A DNA stretch of 64,000 nt from Desmonostoc muscorum LEGE 12446 (GTDB lineage Bacteria; Cyanobacteriota; Cyanobacteriia; Cyanobacteriales; Nostocaceae), in the NCBI RefSeq assembly GCF_015207005.2, contig NZ_JADEXS020000001.1:4526001-4590000 (forward strand), read 5' to 3'. The stretch's first letter is position 1. Each line of letters begins with the position of its first letter. Below the pieces are notes generated by a model, which searched no databases, was not told the origin of the DNA, and worked only from the letters and a program-made list of their open reading frames with translations. This document shows, one piece after another, positions 27,901-37,870 of the stretch. Made by a program: the position numbers and the translations under genes.

Positions 27901-29729
27901 TTGTCGCTGCTGTTGTTATAAGTAATGGAACGCAGTACGGTTTGATAATTAGCAACGGTGGAACTGCCAGTTAAGGTTAAAACACCCGTGGTACTGTTGT
28001 AGCTGCCCGTAATCCCATTTTGAGCGGTGAAGGCGAGGGTGTCTTGACCAGAGGCGAAACCAGCGGTAATGCTGACGGTGGCACTAGAAAGGTTGGTGGA
28101 GTCTATATCGCTGAGGGTGATGCCTGAGTCAATGACTGTAGTGGCGTTCTCACTGTATGCCAAGGCAGAGTTGGTGGCACTAGCAACGGGCGCATCATTT
28201 ACCGCCGTAATATCAATATTGCGGCTAATAGTAGCACTATTAGCAATCCCATCACTAACAACAAAGCTGACGGTACGAGGTGTAGTAGTGGGGTTGTCGG
28301 TGCTGTTGGTATAAGTAATGGAACGCAGTGCAGTTTGATAATTCGCAATGGTGGCACTGCCAGTTAAGGTTAAGATGCCTGTGCTGCTGTTGTAGCTGCC
28401 GCTAATCCCATTTTGGTTGGTGAAGGCGAGGGTATCTTCGCCAGGGACAAAACCACTAGTAATGCTGATGGTCGCACCAGAGAGGTTGGGGGAGTCTGTA
28501 TCAGCGATGGTGATGGCTGAGTCGATCGCTGTAGCGGCGTTCTCAATGTATGCCAAAGCAGAGGCAGAACCAGAGGTAATTGTCGGGGGAAGATTACTGT
28601 TCTTGTAGAGTTGGGCATATACCCCATATAAAGACCCGTCCTGACCATAGCTTTGCCAGGAAATTACAAAGTCCCCATCTGCATCTATCGCTACTGTGGG
28701 GTTACTTTGATCGCTGCTGGTGTAGGCATTGACCCTAAATTCGTTCCCAACAGCTACTCCAGAACTGTTGTAGCGTCGGGCATATACGCCATAGCCAGAA
28801 CTATCCTGACCAGAGCTAGTCCAAGAAATGACAAAATCTCCGTCATCATCCATTGCTACTGCGGCGTGAAGTTGATCGTTGTCGCTGTAGTTATTGACTT
28901 TAAATTCACTACCTTGTGCCATTCCAGCACTGTTGTAGCGTCGGGCATATATCCCATATAAAGACCCGTCCTGACCATAGCTTTGCCAGGAAATAACAAA
29001 GTCCCCATCTGCATCCATTGCTACTGTGGAGTTGGCTTGATTGTAGTCGGTGTAAGTATTGACCTGAAATTCGCTCCCTTGTGCCACCCCAGCACTGTTG
29101 TAGCGTCTGGCATATATCCCATTGCCATACCCGTCTTGATTGTAGCTAGTCCAGGAAATGACAAAGTCCCCATCTGCGTCCATCGCTACTGTGGGGTTAT
29201 ATTGCTGGTCGTCGTTAGAACTATTGACCTGAAATTCGTCCCCTTGTGCCTCCCCAGCACTGTTGTAGCGTTGGGCATATATCCCATACCCAGAACCGTC
29301 CTGAGCATAGCTCATCCAGGAAATAACAAAGTCCCCATCTGCATCCATCGCTACTATGGAGTTACCTTGATTGCTGTCGGTGTAAGTATTTACCTGAAAT
29401 TCCCTCCCTTGTGCCTCCCCAGCATTGTTGTAGCGTTGGGCATATACGCCATAGCCAAAACCGTCCAGATCCTTGCTAGTCCAGGAAATGACAAAATCCC
29501 CATCTGCATCCATTGCTACTGTGGGGTTACCTTGAATGTCGGAGGTGGAAGTATTTACCTGAAATTCGCTCCCTTGCGGCATCCCAGCACTGTTGTAACG
29601 TTGAGCATATATCCCCGCGTTCTGACCGTTGTTAGTCCAGGCAATGACAAAATCCCCATCTGCATCCATTGCTACTGTGGGGTTAACTTGATCGTCAGGA
29701 AAGTAAGTATTGACTTGGAATTCAGCCAT
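24918..29729 (-). CDS. Giant RTX-type adhesin-like protein, 1603 residues
   Basis: Predicted type I-secreted calcium-binding surface protein. From the N-terminus it has seven repeats of about 50 residues centred on [13 protein letters not shown] (1-375). Four 131-residue cadherin/Ig-like repeats follow, with [17 protein letters not shown] and [10 protein letters not shown] (about 390-915). Then comes a putative-Ig (He_PIG-like) domain with [20 protein letters not shown] nonapeptides of the [11 protein letters not shown] type are arranged in about four 108-residue blocks (about 1000-1500). A C-terminal region with [15 protein letters not shown] resembles RTX secretion tails. The repeats are near-identical at DNA level (393-bp and 324-bp periods). 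No signal peptide and no adjacent secretion ABC/HlyD genes are seen. It follows the TIGR03032-type gene by 65 bases. Confidence 0.9.
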   Translation of the reverse strand: MAEFQVNTYFPDDQVNPTVAMDADGDFVIAWTNNGQNAGIYAQRYNSAGMPQGSEFQVNTSTSDIQGNPTVAMDADGDFVISWTSKDLDGFGYGVYAQRYNNAGEAQGREFQVNTYTDSNQGNSIVAMDADGDFVISWMSYAQDGSGYGIYAQRYNSAGEAQGDEFQVNSSNDDQQYNPTVAMDADGDFVISWTSYNQDGYGNGIYARRYNSAGVAQGSEFQVNTYTDYNQANSTVAMDADGDFVISWQSYGQDGSLYGIYARRYNSAGMAQGSEFKVNNYSDNDQLHAAVAMDDDGDFVISWTSSGQDSSGYGVYARRYNSSGVAVGNEFRVNAYTSSDQSNPTVAIDADGDFVISWQSYGQDGSLYGVYAQLYKNSNLPPTITSGSASALAYIENAATAIDSAITIADTDSPNLSGATISITSGFVPGEDTLAFTNQNGISGSYNSSTGILTLTGSATIANYQTALRSITYTNSTDNPTTTPRTVSFVVSDGIANSATISRNIDITAVNDAPVASATNSALAYSENATTVIDSGITLSDIDSTNLSSATVSITAGFASGQDTLAFTAQNGITGSYNSTTGVLTLTGSSTVANYQTVLRSITYNNSSDNPTTTPRTVSFVVNDGTANSTAVSRNINITAVNDAPVATATNSALAYTENATTAIDSGITVSDTDSSNLASATVSITSGFISGQDTLAFTAQNGITGSYNSSTGVLTLTGSSTVANYQTVLRSITYNNSSDNPTTTPRTVSFVVNDGTANSTAVTRNINITAVNDAPVATATNSALAYTENTTTAIDSAITVSDTDSSNLVSATVSITSGFISGQDTLAFTAQNGITGSYNSSTGVLTLTGSSTVANYQTVLRSITYNNSSDNPTTTPRTVSFLVNDGTANSTAVTRNINITAVNDNPVVANPVADQTATTDTAFNFALPPNAFSDVDSGNLTYTATLEDGNSLPSWLTFNGTTFSGTPTTNNVGNLNIKVIASDGTASIDDVFVLTVTDPNNPAFNTINGTSSADKISGTQIKDFISGLLGNDSLLGLGDNDTLDGGDGNDTLDGGTGNDSLIGGKGNDTYTVDSLSDKITEGLNAGTDLVKSSVNWVLGANLENLTLTGTEAINGTGNSLKNVLTGNTAANLLKGEEGNDKLVGGEGNDTLLGGAGNDTLDGGVGNDSLDGGAGDDTYIVDSPSDTITEGFNAGKDLVKSSVTFVLGDNLENLTLTGTGAINGTGNNLSNIIIGNTGANSLNGVDGNDSLIGGTGNDTLIGGADNDTLDGGAGNDSLDGGAGNDIYTVDSLSDTVTEGFNAGTDLVKSAVNWVLGDNLENLTLTGSKVINGTGNSLNNIITGNSAANTLNGGDGNDSLIGGSGNDTLLGGAGNDSLDGGAGIDSLDGGVGDDTYTVDNLSDTIAEGLNAGTDLVKSSITWVLGNNLENLTLTGSSAINGTGNSVNNIIMGNGGANLLSGEDGNDSLFGGAGIDTLLGGIGDDVLTGGIGKDVLTGGIGRDSLYLTDTRTGGYDTITDFTVGDDTIFISKAEFALSQSVNTTLDSSIFRLGTSATAAGDRFIYNQSTGNLFFDKDGVGGTAQVQIAQLSNQALLTNTNITVIA

Positions 29730-29794
29730 AAAAAAACCTCTTAAAAAAACTAAAAATTTGATTTCAACAATTACGCTGTAACTAGACAGACTCT

Positions 29795-30898
29795 TTAGTC
29801 ATTAGGAATCACAGCACTCGGCCGCAGCCAGTAGTTCAACTCTGGTGCGGTAAATGCTTGGCGGATTTCTTTTCGTTCCGAATTCAAAACCATCGGACGC
29901 TGCACACCAGCAAGAAACTGCACATCATAAAGTTCTTGACAGCCTGTGGTGAACTTCAGCATTCCCACCTGCTGCCCATTTCGCAAATCTACGACTGCCA
30001 CGCCACAAAGCAACTGCTCAAACCGTTGAGTAATGGGCAACCCCCCAAAAATATGCCGTTCCCGAATCTGGCATAGTCCCACTAGGGCGTAATACCCCAC
30101 GCAGCACAATCCCCGCAGAAATCCAGGGAGTACACAGACTACCTGTTTGTCTCCTGATTCTGGATGAATGCGCCATACTTCCCCTGCACCAGAGTTGAGT
30201 AGCCACAAAAACCCGTCATGCCAAATTGGGGAATGGGGCATTGATAATCCATCTACAATAATTTCATTGCTCTCTACTTCCACTACGACTCCACCGTTGG
30301 CTTTACCCGGCCGCCATCCTCCGACGGTATCTGTCGTACCGAGGGCAGTCACATACTTAGGTTTGCCGTCTACCATCGCTAAACCATTCAGGTGGCAGCG
30401 GTCTTCTGGTACTACTTCGGAAATAAACTTGGGATGCCAGCGCGGGACAAAGCTAAAGTCTGGACTCAAGGCAGAAAGACAGGAAAAACGGGTGTTGACA
30501 ATCCACAGCCCTTCCCTACCAAATTCCAGGTCATGAATGTTGAGGTCGCCTGTGAAGTATGTCATCCGTGGCAGGTAAAGGGCATCGTAGCGTCCAGGCT
30601 GGTCTTCTAAATACTCATAAGCTAATGTGGGGGCATTGGCTAATAAATAGACTTCGTGGTGGGTAGCCAGCGCTAAACGCGAACCATGAACTGCTAACCC
30701 CATTGGTTTGGCAAATTGGCGTAACAGCATGGTAATTAGTTGCCCATTCCAGCCCACTAGTGCTAGTTTCCCGGCTTGGTAGGTGCTGATGGCAACTGAA
30801 CCTCCGGCTTGACTCAGCCAAGAGATAAATCCCTGGTCAGCGTCACACTGAATTAAGTTATTCTCTTGCTGGGCAGTAGTGGTAGAGGTGGCTAACAT
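29795..30898 (-). CDS. TIGR03032 family protein
   Basis: 367-residue beta-rich protein of unknown function, probably a six- or seven-bladed propeller. The family look comes from [77 protein letters not shown] and [18 protein letters not shown], and a closing QELYDVQFL segment. There is no signal peptide or membrane segment. It lies directly upstream of the giant RTX gene on the same strand, 65 bases away, so co-expression is likely. A role with secreted adhesins is inferred only from this position. The ATG at 30898 gives a short variable N-terminus. Confidence 0.85.
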   Translation of the reverse strand: MLATSTTTAQQENNLIQCDADQGFISWLSQAGGSVAISTYQAGKLALVGWNGQLITMLLRQFAKPMGLAVHGSRLALATHHEVYLLANAPTLAYEYLEDQPGRYDALYLPRMTYFTGDLNIHDLEFGREGLWIVNTRFSCLSALSPDFSFVPRWHPKFISEVVPEDRCHLNGLAMVDGKPKYVTALGTTDTVGGWRPGKANGGVVVEVESNEIIVDGLSMPHSPIWHDGFLWLLNSGAGEVWRIHPESGDKQVVCVLPGFLRGLCCVGYYALVGLCQIRERHIFGGLPITQRFEQLLCGVAVVDLRNGQQVGMLKFTTGCQELYDVQFLAGVQRPMVLNSERKEIRQAFTAPELNYWLRPSAVIPND

Positions 30899-31331
30899 AA
30901 ATCAAATTTTGTTAAGGAAATAATGTTATGGTTTAGACTTAGTTGAGTACAAAAACGGTTACACAAAACTAAATCTACAGGTAGCAGTAGTCACTTTGCC
31001 ATAAGCCAAATTGGTTACCAATAAACAAACCTGTACCAGGAAGAAAACCTAAAGGAATCGCCTCCTGATAACAGGGCGCACCGCATAAAGCTGCACGTTA
31101 TCTAAGCTTTGCGGACATTTTGATCTGAATTGTTTTTATAATGTTCTACTGGTAAGTTTTATTTGAGTTACTAAGGTTATAGTAATAACTTTTGATTTAA
31201 AAATAATCTGTGTATATACTGAAGATAAATTGGATTAAAATTTAAACTATTAGTAATAAAATATACTACTCATTAACAAGTGTGTGCTACCATTATGGTG
31301 ATTTTTATTCAAATAAATAAAAACTATAATT
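30899..31331. other. AT-rich spacer upstream of the TIGR03032/RTX unit
   Basis: No gene supported. The promoter of the minus-strand TIGR03032 gene must lie here. On the minus strand a 37-codon open stretch (about 30980-31092) reads well but has no start codon and a stop just before it. Confidence 0.5.
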
Positions 31332-31354
31332 CTCCTCTCCGATACGGAGAGGAG
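31332..31354 (-). terminator. Terminator-like hairpin downstream of hetR
   Basis: CTCCTCTCCG (31332-31341) pairs perfectly with CGGAGAGGAG (31345-31354). On the minus strand it is followed by AATTATAGTTTTTATT. It lies 68 bases past the hetR stop. Confidence 0.6.
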
Positions 31355-31422
31355 TTAGAAGATGTTCGTTGAACTTACGTCACTCGATCGCCTTTGCAAG
31401 TTTGGAATTCCGCACAGTTGTA

Positions 31423-32346
<924 letters not shown>

Positions 32347-32417
32347 TTACACAGTTTTTAATCGAGTGAAAATAGGTAGTATACACCTGGCTGAAAGCAA
32401 TGTCTTTACTTCAGACT

Positions 32418-32462
32418 ATATTAGTATGCGATAACTATGATATTTGTGGTAGCTCAAACTAC
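32418..32462 (-). promoter_or_regulatory. NtcA-type site with -10 element upstream of hetR
   Basis: On the minus strand GTAGTTTGAGCTAC (32449-32462) is a perfect GTAN8TAC palindrome. TACTAA follows after 22 bases and TAATAT (32418-32423) after 25, near the canonical N22-TAN3T layout of NtcA-activated promoters. Transcription would start about 90 bases before the hetR ATG. In Anabaena sp. PCC 7120 NtcA is thought to act on hetR mainly through NrrA, so a direct site would be a local difference. Confidence 0.6.
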
Positions 32463-32575
32463 CATTATCGCATATTTTCTGGTACATACACAGATTCAGT
32501 GTTGTTACCATAACCGTCCCTATATCTGTCCAGAAATTTACGGGCATCACTAAGTCTAGCTTGACCGTGATTTAC

Positions 32576-32676
32576 AGCAGAATTCAGGAGTCAAGGAGTC
32601 AGAATTCAGAATTAGAATCGTCTCCGTGCCTAGCTTTTAGACATAGGTACTGTACTTCACTTTCCTTGAATCTGCT
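32576..32676. mobile_element. 101-bp MITE-like element in the hetR upstream region, copy 2
   Basis: Same length, ends and internal GTACTTCACTTTCCTTGAA block as 23769-23869. It lies about 255-355 bases before the hetR start, in the region where Anabaena has nitrogen-responsive start sites. Confidence 0.65.
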
Positions 32677-32924
32677 GTATGTCCTCAAAGTCAACTGTGT
32701 TGTAACTAATCTACAAAGCTTTTAAGTTCTTTAGGTTTTTCTAGTTTCTTGTCCTTGAAGAGCAACAACGTCAAGCTGCTTACCGCTTATTATGACATTA
32801 TGGTAGCTCAAAGCAAAAACTAGTTTACGTGGTTCATCTGGGATATCTATAGACTCGAAAAAGATGGTTTTTATTTAGCTTTGACGAATTATTTGTAGTA
32901 CACAATTGACTGGAAATAATAGGG

Positions 32925-33045
32925 AGCGAGCTAGAAGGAAGCTGCTTACCAGGTGTGCCAAGATTCACAAGCCCAGCCAAATGGCTAGTTGTGAATTATC
33001 ATCCTGTTCACAACCTCCAGTGATGTCTCGGCAATATAGCTCGCT
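32925..33045. other. Structured segment in distal hetR upstream region
   Basis: AGCGAGCTA (32925-32933) is the inverse of TAGCTCGCT (33037-33045). Inside, TTCACAA/TTGTGAA (32964-32970 with 32989-32995) encloses AGCCA/TGGCT (32975-32979 with 32982-32986). No open frame of note. It may be a leader fold, an independent small RNA or a repeat; the rest of 32677-33579 shows only AT-rich sequence. Confidence 0.4.
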
Positions 33046-33579
33046 GGCTTGAAGAAAAATTGTAGACATCAAGTAGAGCAAATAATTTCAATTTGAAAGT
33101 CCCTGTTTTTTTAAACATCGCTAACGATTGTATCATTATTTTTTGGTTTGGGAATATATTTATATCTTATAAATTTGAACGCTAACGTTATTTAAATAAT
33201 TTTTAATTTCAAAAATCAAGATTTCCTGATATTTGAAAAAACCTAAAAAAAATTAGTCTGACTTTATCTTTTTTAATTGCTGGACTGATTTCTGAATATG
33301 CAATACAGACAGAATTGGCTGCATATTTATTAGGCTTTATGTAACCGTAAAATTAGCGATTGCTCAACAATATGATAAGACATATTGGATTACAAGTGAT
33401 GATTATTTATATTTTTTGCGGCAATTAATTTATATTTTTTTCATGAAAGTGTTTTAAACTTTCATCATTTATAGGAGTCAAGAGTCAAACGCCAAAGGTC
33501 AAAAGTCCGGTTTTTTGGAGTCTTGACTTTTGATTCTGAATGACCTCTAGGGACAAAACTATGAAACTTGCGTAAGTCC

Positions 33580-33706
33580 TATAGGAATCCGATTTGATTT
33601 CTGAATCACTCGTAGAGGTAAGGGACTGGGGATTGGGGACTGGGGACTGGGAAGAAGGAATAAAAGTGTACTGAGTTTTGTTCAAAAATCAAATATGAGT
33701 CCTATA
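33580..33706. repeat. Inverted repeat with TTTGATTTYTGAA ends and STRR1 core
   Basis: TATAGGAATCCGATTTGATT (33580 on) faces its imperfect complement ending at 33706 (AAAAATCAAATATGAGTCCT). GGGGATTGGGGACTGGGGAC heptads lie between. Related ends occur at 37546-37571, 37814-37835 and 40571-40598. Confidence 0.6.
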
Positions 33707-34336
33707 TAAATATGGAACAGCTTAGAGGATGTTTTAAAAATGGTGGCTGATGTATGAAAAACTTTAGATATCCCTGGCGCTCTCATGAAAATCAGGATTT
33801 TGAGAAAGTTTTTCCCCCTGAAAAAGCAGAGGATGCGGGGATATCGATACAACGGTACACTTTTAAAACATCTGTTAGTAGCTTTTTGTTGGGCGATCGC
33901 TCAATATATGCATATAGCGACAATAGTCGGGTTTTGTGAATCCATCTGTCGCAATCATTTTTCAAATTGGTATGGTCTAGACATTGGTGCTACTATTCCA
34001 AAACGTGCCGTAATCGTCTCAACTCCTTGCAAATCTTGTCTTTGGGGCAAGTACTCATGCTCAATTCCTTGAGTCAGTACTACTCACACTGCTCATATAT
34101 ACGTGTTTTACTATCTGTATCAGGCTAAATCTCTAAAAATGCAATGTTCCCTAAAGGGAGTGGGGAGTGAGGAGTAGGAAGCGAGGGAATGTGGGGAGCA
34201 GAGCAGCAGGGGGAAAATAATAACTCTTCACTCAGCGTACTCAGCAATGGCTCAACGCCCCGCTACCGCTAACAATACTTAGCACTCGTCATTTAGTACT
34301 TTGCTATACATATTAATCAGTATGCAAGGAAAAATT
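33707..34336. other. Gene-poor spacer with repeat debris
   Basis: Two short overlapping plus-strand frames (33754-33939 and 33785-34072) have no recognisable family or good ribosome binding site and are not called. The segment from 34150 to 34320 is G-rich repeat plus a third copy of the AACGCCCCGCTACCGCTAACA repeat (34249-34275). Confidence 0.55.
34249..34275. repeat. Interspersed repeat, GGCTCAACGCCCCGCTACCG type, copy 3
   Basis: Matches 3828-3860 and the inverse at 11657-11685, again beside ACTCAGCAATGG/AGCACTCG sequence. Confidence 0.7.
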
Positions 34337-34545
34337 TAGGACTTACGCATTGACAATAAATGCCAAATATGAATAAGTTCAAAAACCATATCTTTCGTAA
34401 GGGCACAGCAACGCTGTGCCCCTACGGCATGGTCTATTTACGTAGTTTACCGCCGTAGGCATCGCAGGATAATTAACAAAAGCCTGAAACAACAAATGCA
34501 TCGTTAATTCACATCACGATGCATTTGTACGGTGCATAAGTCCTA
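34337..34545. mobile_element. MITE-like element, 209 bp, TIR TAGGACTTACGCA, copy 2
   Basis: Inverted relative to 13608-13799. It shares the outer ends (TAGGACTTACGCA and TGCATAAGTCCTA), the GGGCACAGCAACGCTGTGCCCC palindrome, the GCCTGAAACA block and GATGCATTTGTACGGTGCA. It is 17 bases longer, mainly by extra sequence around TTTACCGCCGTAGG. Confidence 0.8.
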
Positions 34546-34601
34546 AAATTGATGGCAGCTACTGTAGCTACCATCAAAGTTCGGCAGGTTGAACTGGTCA
34601 T

Positions 34602-36989
34602 TTAATTGGCGGGAGTGGAGGGTTTAACCTGATTTCGCATTGTTTCAAAGCTGAAAGCAGCGGCGCCAAAAGTTACTAACAATACTCCCAAAATTTGTAC
34701 GATATCCAAATTTTCTTGAATGATTAACCCAGCGAAAATCACGGTTAGAACTGGGATGCTACCACCGATGAGGGCTGAACGTGAGCCACCTAACTTACTA
34801 ATCCCTGCATTATTGAGCAAATAGCCAGAAAGAGTTAAGACACCCAAAATAAATGCGCTTAAAATCAGTTCCAGCATTTTCGTGGGATCAATTAGCAAAT
34901 TCCAGTTGCTTGGTAAAGGTAACATCAAGCAAATAAAGCTCAACAGCAACATGGTAGCGAAGTTAATTAAAGTAAAAGTCACCGGATGCAATTTACTAGC
35001 ACACACCCGCGTCAGAATTATGTAAGCAGCAAAAGCTACGCCAGAAATAATCGCGGCGCTGCTTCCTAGTGAAGTATTACCAATACCAGTGGTGGGAGAA
35101 GTTCCTAAAACCAATAATTCACCGCAGCAAATTGCAGCGATCGCCCCTATACGAAATATGGTAGGGCGATCGCGGAACAAAAACCACGAGAATAAACCGG
35201 TAATCATTGGATAAATAAAGAAAAGTGCGATCGCAATTCCGGTGGGAACTTGAGCTATGGCAATATAAACTAGCACTTGAGACAAAAACAAAAAGCACCC
35301 ACTGACAATTGACAACAGCAAAATCTGCTTTGTAGCGGCATTAGTAGGTGTGGGATTTCCTCGGACTGAATCAGCCAAGTTTTCTAGATCTTGCCACAGT
35401 CTCGGATGCAGTATGGGAGATAACAGTACCATCAGTGGTACTACTACCATAAATCGCATGGTCAAAATTAAGAAAGTATTGCCCAAAGTCGGTGGTAGCA
35501 ACTGCTGTACCTCCAGTACGCCGAAAATTTGGGAACCTTCGTGAAAAATCACTTTGATTGCTACGTTGTAAAGCGAGGATATGACTGTGGACAAAACAAT
35601 CAGTAAAAAACCAATTTGAATCGAGGATAAGCCTGAGGAATTGGGCGATCGCCCTATAGGACTTTTTACCTCCTTTGGCGGCTCCAGCGCAGTCACATGT
35701 GTGAGTTTAGCTTTCCTCTGTGGCACACTTTTGCGGAGAACAGAAGCTAGTTCCGGAGCGTTTATTTTTAGTGAAGGTTGCGTTGCTTGCTGCTGTGGAA
35801 CTGATGTTTCAGGAGGTTCTGATGAAGTTTCATTTTCGGATAAGTTGTTGCTGGGGAGAGAAATTGGTTGAGTGGGGTTTTCCTTTGGTGGAGAGACTAC
35901 AACAGCAGACTGTGGTGGAGTTTGGTTTTGGGACAAGTCCAGATTGAGGACAGAAATTGGTTCGGTGGCGTTTTCCTGTGGTGGAGTTTGGTTTTGGGAC
36001 AAGTCCAGATTGGGGACAGAAATTGGTTCAGTGGAGTTTTCCTGCGGTGGTAGAACTACAGCAGCAGGCTGTGGTGGAGTTTGGGTTTGGGACAAGTCCG
36101 GATTGAGGACAGAAATTGGTTCAGTGACGTTTTCCTGCGGTGGTAGAACTACAGGACTTTGGCTTTGGGACAAATCCGGATTGAGGACAGAAATTGGCTC
36201 AGTGACGTTTTTCTGTGGTGGAGTTTGGCTTTGGGAAAATTGAGTAGGAATCGCAGAAATTGGCTCAGGGGAATTTCTGACTACTTCCTCAACCTGGGGG
36301 GATGTATCCAAAAAAATGTTTGTTTCTGGCTCCGTCAGCTGCAAAACAGTCGGTGTACCTGTTGTTGGCGCTTTGCGTGAAGTTTCTTGTATAGTTTTTT
36401 CTAGTTGTCCATGCAGGCGATTAACAAACTCTGTCAAAATCACTTCCCCTTGCTGCTGTTGGCTGTACATCCGTGACAGCTGTTGGGAAAGATTACTTTG
36501 ATAATTCTTTAATTCTTGTTGCAGGGAATTAAAAGTGATGGTAACGGTGTCATCAAGGCTGTCAAACATGTGTTCGACTTTTTCATTGATTTCACTTACT
36601 ACATTGCTGCTAACTTCAGCGGATTTGAGTGCAGCTTGTTCGTAAGATTTGCCCTCTATGTTTTCCGTAGCTAAATTTGCCAGAGAGGATTGCAGTTGTG
36701 AAGATATATGCTTTGCCAGAACTTCTGCTAACTGACGAATTAATACTTGCTGCTCAGTAATTTGCCGCACTTGTTGTAAATGCTCTTTTTCTTCTAGCAA
36801 GCTTTGAATATCATCAGATAACCGATTTTTTTCTGCCTGAAGCCGCTTTATGTCTTCTTGCAACGCTCTGAGGACATTCTGCTGGAGATTTTCTAAGTCC
36901 TCAACTACAGCCCAAAGAGCATTTTCCGCTGCTCTAGAGAGCTCGCCTCTGACTCGCGGGTTTTCTGGTTGCTTCTCGAATCGCCCCAT
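34602..36989 (-). CDS. EamA/DMT-family transporter fused to N-terminal coiled-coil and repeat region
   Basis: 795 residues in three parts. Residues about 20-225 are charged and helical with strong heptad character (ENLQQNVLRALQEDIKRLQA), a likely coiled coil. Residues about 240-400 are low-complexity with about six copies of a unit reading ENVTEPISVLNPDLSQ followed by Gln/Pro-rich sequence. Residues about 455-785 contain ten hydrophobic segments with duplicated EamA architecture, for example LFFIYPMITGLFSWFLFRDRP and GGSIPVLTVIFAGLIIQENL. EamA proteins export metabolites, but the substrate here is unknown. Typical members have about 300 residues, so the cytoplasmic extension is the unusual part. 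It stands alone, and the start MGRFEKQPENPRV is well placed. Confidence 0.85.
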   Translation of the reverse strand: MGRFEKQPENPRVRGELSRAAENALWAVVEDLENLQQNVLRALQEDIKRLQAEKNRLSDDIQSLLEEKEHLQQVRQITEQQVLIRQLAEVLAKHISSQLQSSLANLATENIEGKSYEQAALKSAEVSSNVVSEINEKVEHMFDSLDDTVTITFNSLQQELKNYQSNLSQQLSRMYSQQQQGEVILTEFVNRLHGQLEKTIQETSRKAPTTGTPTVLQLTEPETNIFLDTSPQVEEVVRNSPEPISAIPTQFSQSQTPPQKNVTEPISVLNPDLSQSQSPVVLPPQENVTEPISVLNPDLSQTQTPPQPAAVVLPPQENSTEPISVPNLDLSQNQTPPQENATEPISVLNLDLSQNQTPPQSAVVVSPPKENPTQPISLPSNNLSENETSSEPPETSVPQQQATQPSLKINAPELASVLRKSVPQRKAKLTHVTALEPPKEVKSPIGRSPNSSGLSSIQIGFLLIVLSTVISSLYNVAIKVIFHEGSQIFGVLEVQQLLPPTLGNTFLILTMRFMVVVPLMVLLSPILHPRLWQDLENLADSVRGNPTPTNAATKQILLLSIVSGCFLFLSQVLVYIAIAQVPTGIAIALFFIYPMITGLFSWFLFRDRPTIFRIGAIAAICCGELLVLGTSPTTGIGNTSLGSSAAIISGVAFAAYIILTRVCASKLHPVTFTLINFATMLLLSFICLMLPLPSNWNLLIDPTKMLELILSAFILGVLTLSGYLLNNAGISKLGGSRSALIGGSIPVLTVIFAGLIIQENLDIVQILGVLLVTFGAAAFSFETMRNQVKPSTPAN

Positions 36990-37870
36990 TAGCTTCTAAC
37001 CTCTAACGCCTTGACAATAAAGCTGCTTCCCGTAGACTTGATTGGCACTCATACTAATTTCCTGTATTTTGTCAGATAAACTAAAAATTTTAACAGCACT
37101 TCCGCATATCAACGTAATTCTGTCATGCTAGACACAAGGTTACCAAAGCATCAACCCCTATTCTGATTTCAGGAAGCCAAGATTGAAAAAAAAATTCAGT
37201 TCGCCCCAAGTCGGCGCTCCGGTTTTTAATCGATCTCAGATTTGTATCGAAATTCAAAATTACAATTTGCGTAAGTCCTATATTTATTGTTTTGGTGGCA
37301 ATATTATTATCAAAGACTTGCTCTTGAGTGCCTGATCGCCAAAAATTTCTCTGACTTGCGAAACTAGCTGTAAATTTGTGTGGAATGTAACTTGAGTGAC
37401 AGTTTACATCTCTGATGGAGATTAAAGTATCTTTCTGTAGAAATTCAAGGTTACGCTATCCCCTGCACAACATTCTAATAAATGAGCAGCAATTCTGCAA
37501 AAACGCCTTTTTTTGGTGTTGTTGCAGTGTGGGTTTGATAGCGACTATAGCAATCCGCTTTGATTTTTGAACTCCTACAGCATACATGGGAGTGGCTAGA
37601 GATACCATGAATCGCGTCTTTATGAGCAATACCTTCTCTGCGAGACGCTACGCGAACGCCATTTTTTTGTAGGTTGGGCTTACCGTGTGAAAACCCAACG
37701 TATTTGTTGGGTTTCGTACCTCAACCCAACCTACGAATTGAGCGATTTTTCGATTTGGCGAAGGTATTGTATGAGAATAGGGAATTAGCCTTTGCGAGTT
37801 GAAGGCGAGTTTATTCAAAAATCAAATAGGAGTACCGTAGAGGTAAAAATTAGAAAAATATTAATAATTT
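36990..37870. other. Long gene-free region with interspersed repeats
   Basis: Contains TTTGATTTTTGAA-type inverted ends at 37546-37571 and 37814-37835, CTGCGAGACGCTACGCGAACGCC near 37638, and a palindromic GTAGGTTGGG...CCCAACCTAC repeat (37669-37734). No gene was recognised. Confidence 0.6.
37669..37734. repeat. Palindromic GTAGGTTGGG repeat
   Basis: GTAGGTTGGG and CCCAACCTAC form the ends, with a second inner stem AACCCAAC/GTTGGGTT. Such small palindromic units are widespread in cyanobacterial genomes. Confidence 0.7.

Noticed and set aside
25201..29744. Series of plus-strand open frames opposite the RTX gene
   Set aside because: They are antisense shadows of near-identical repeats and have the same 324 or 393-base spacing.
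30980..31092. 37-codon minus-strand stretch ending QSDYCYL upstream of the TIGR03032 gene
   Set aside because: A stop lies just before it and there is no start codon; too short to call a pseudogene.
33754..34072. Two overlapping short plus-strand frames
   Set aside because: No recognisable family, weak translation signals and repeat-rich surroundings.
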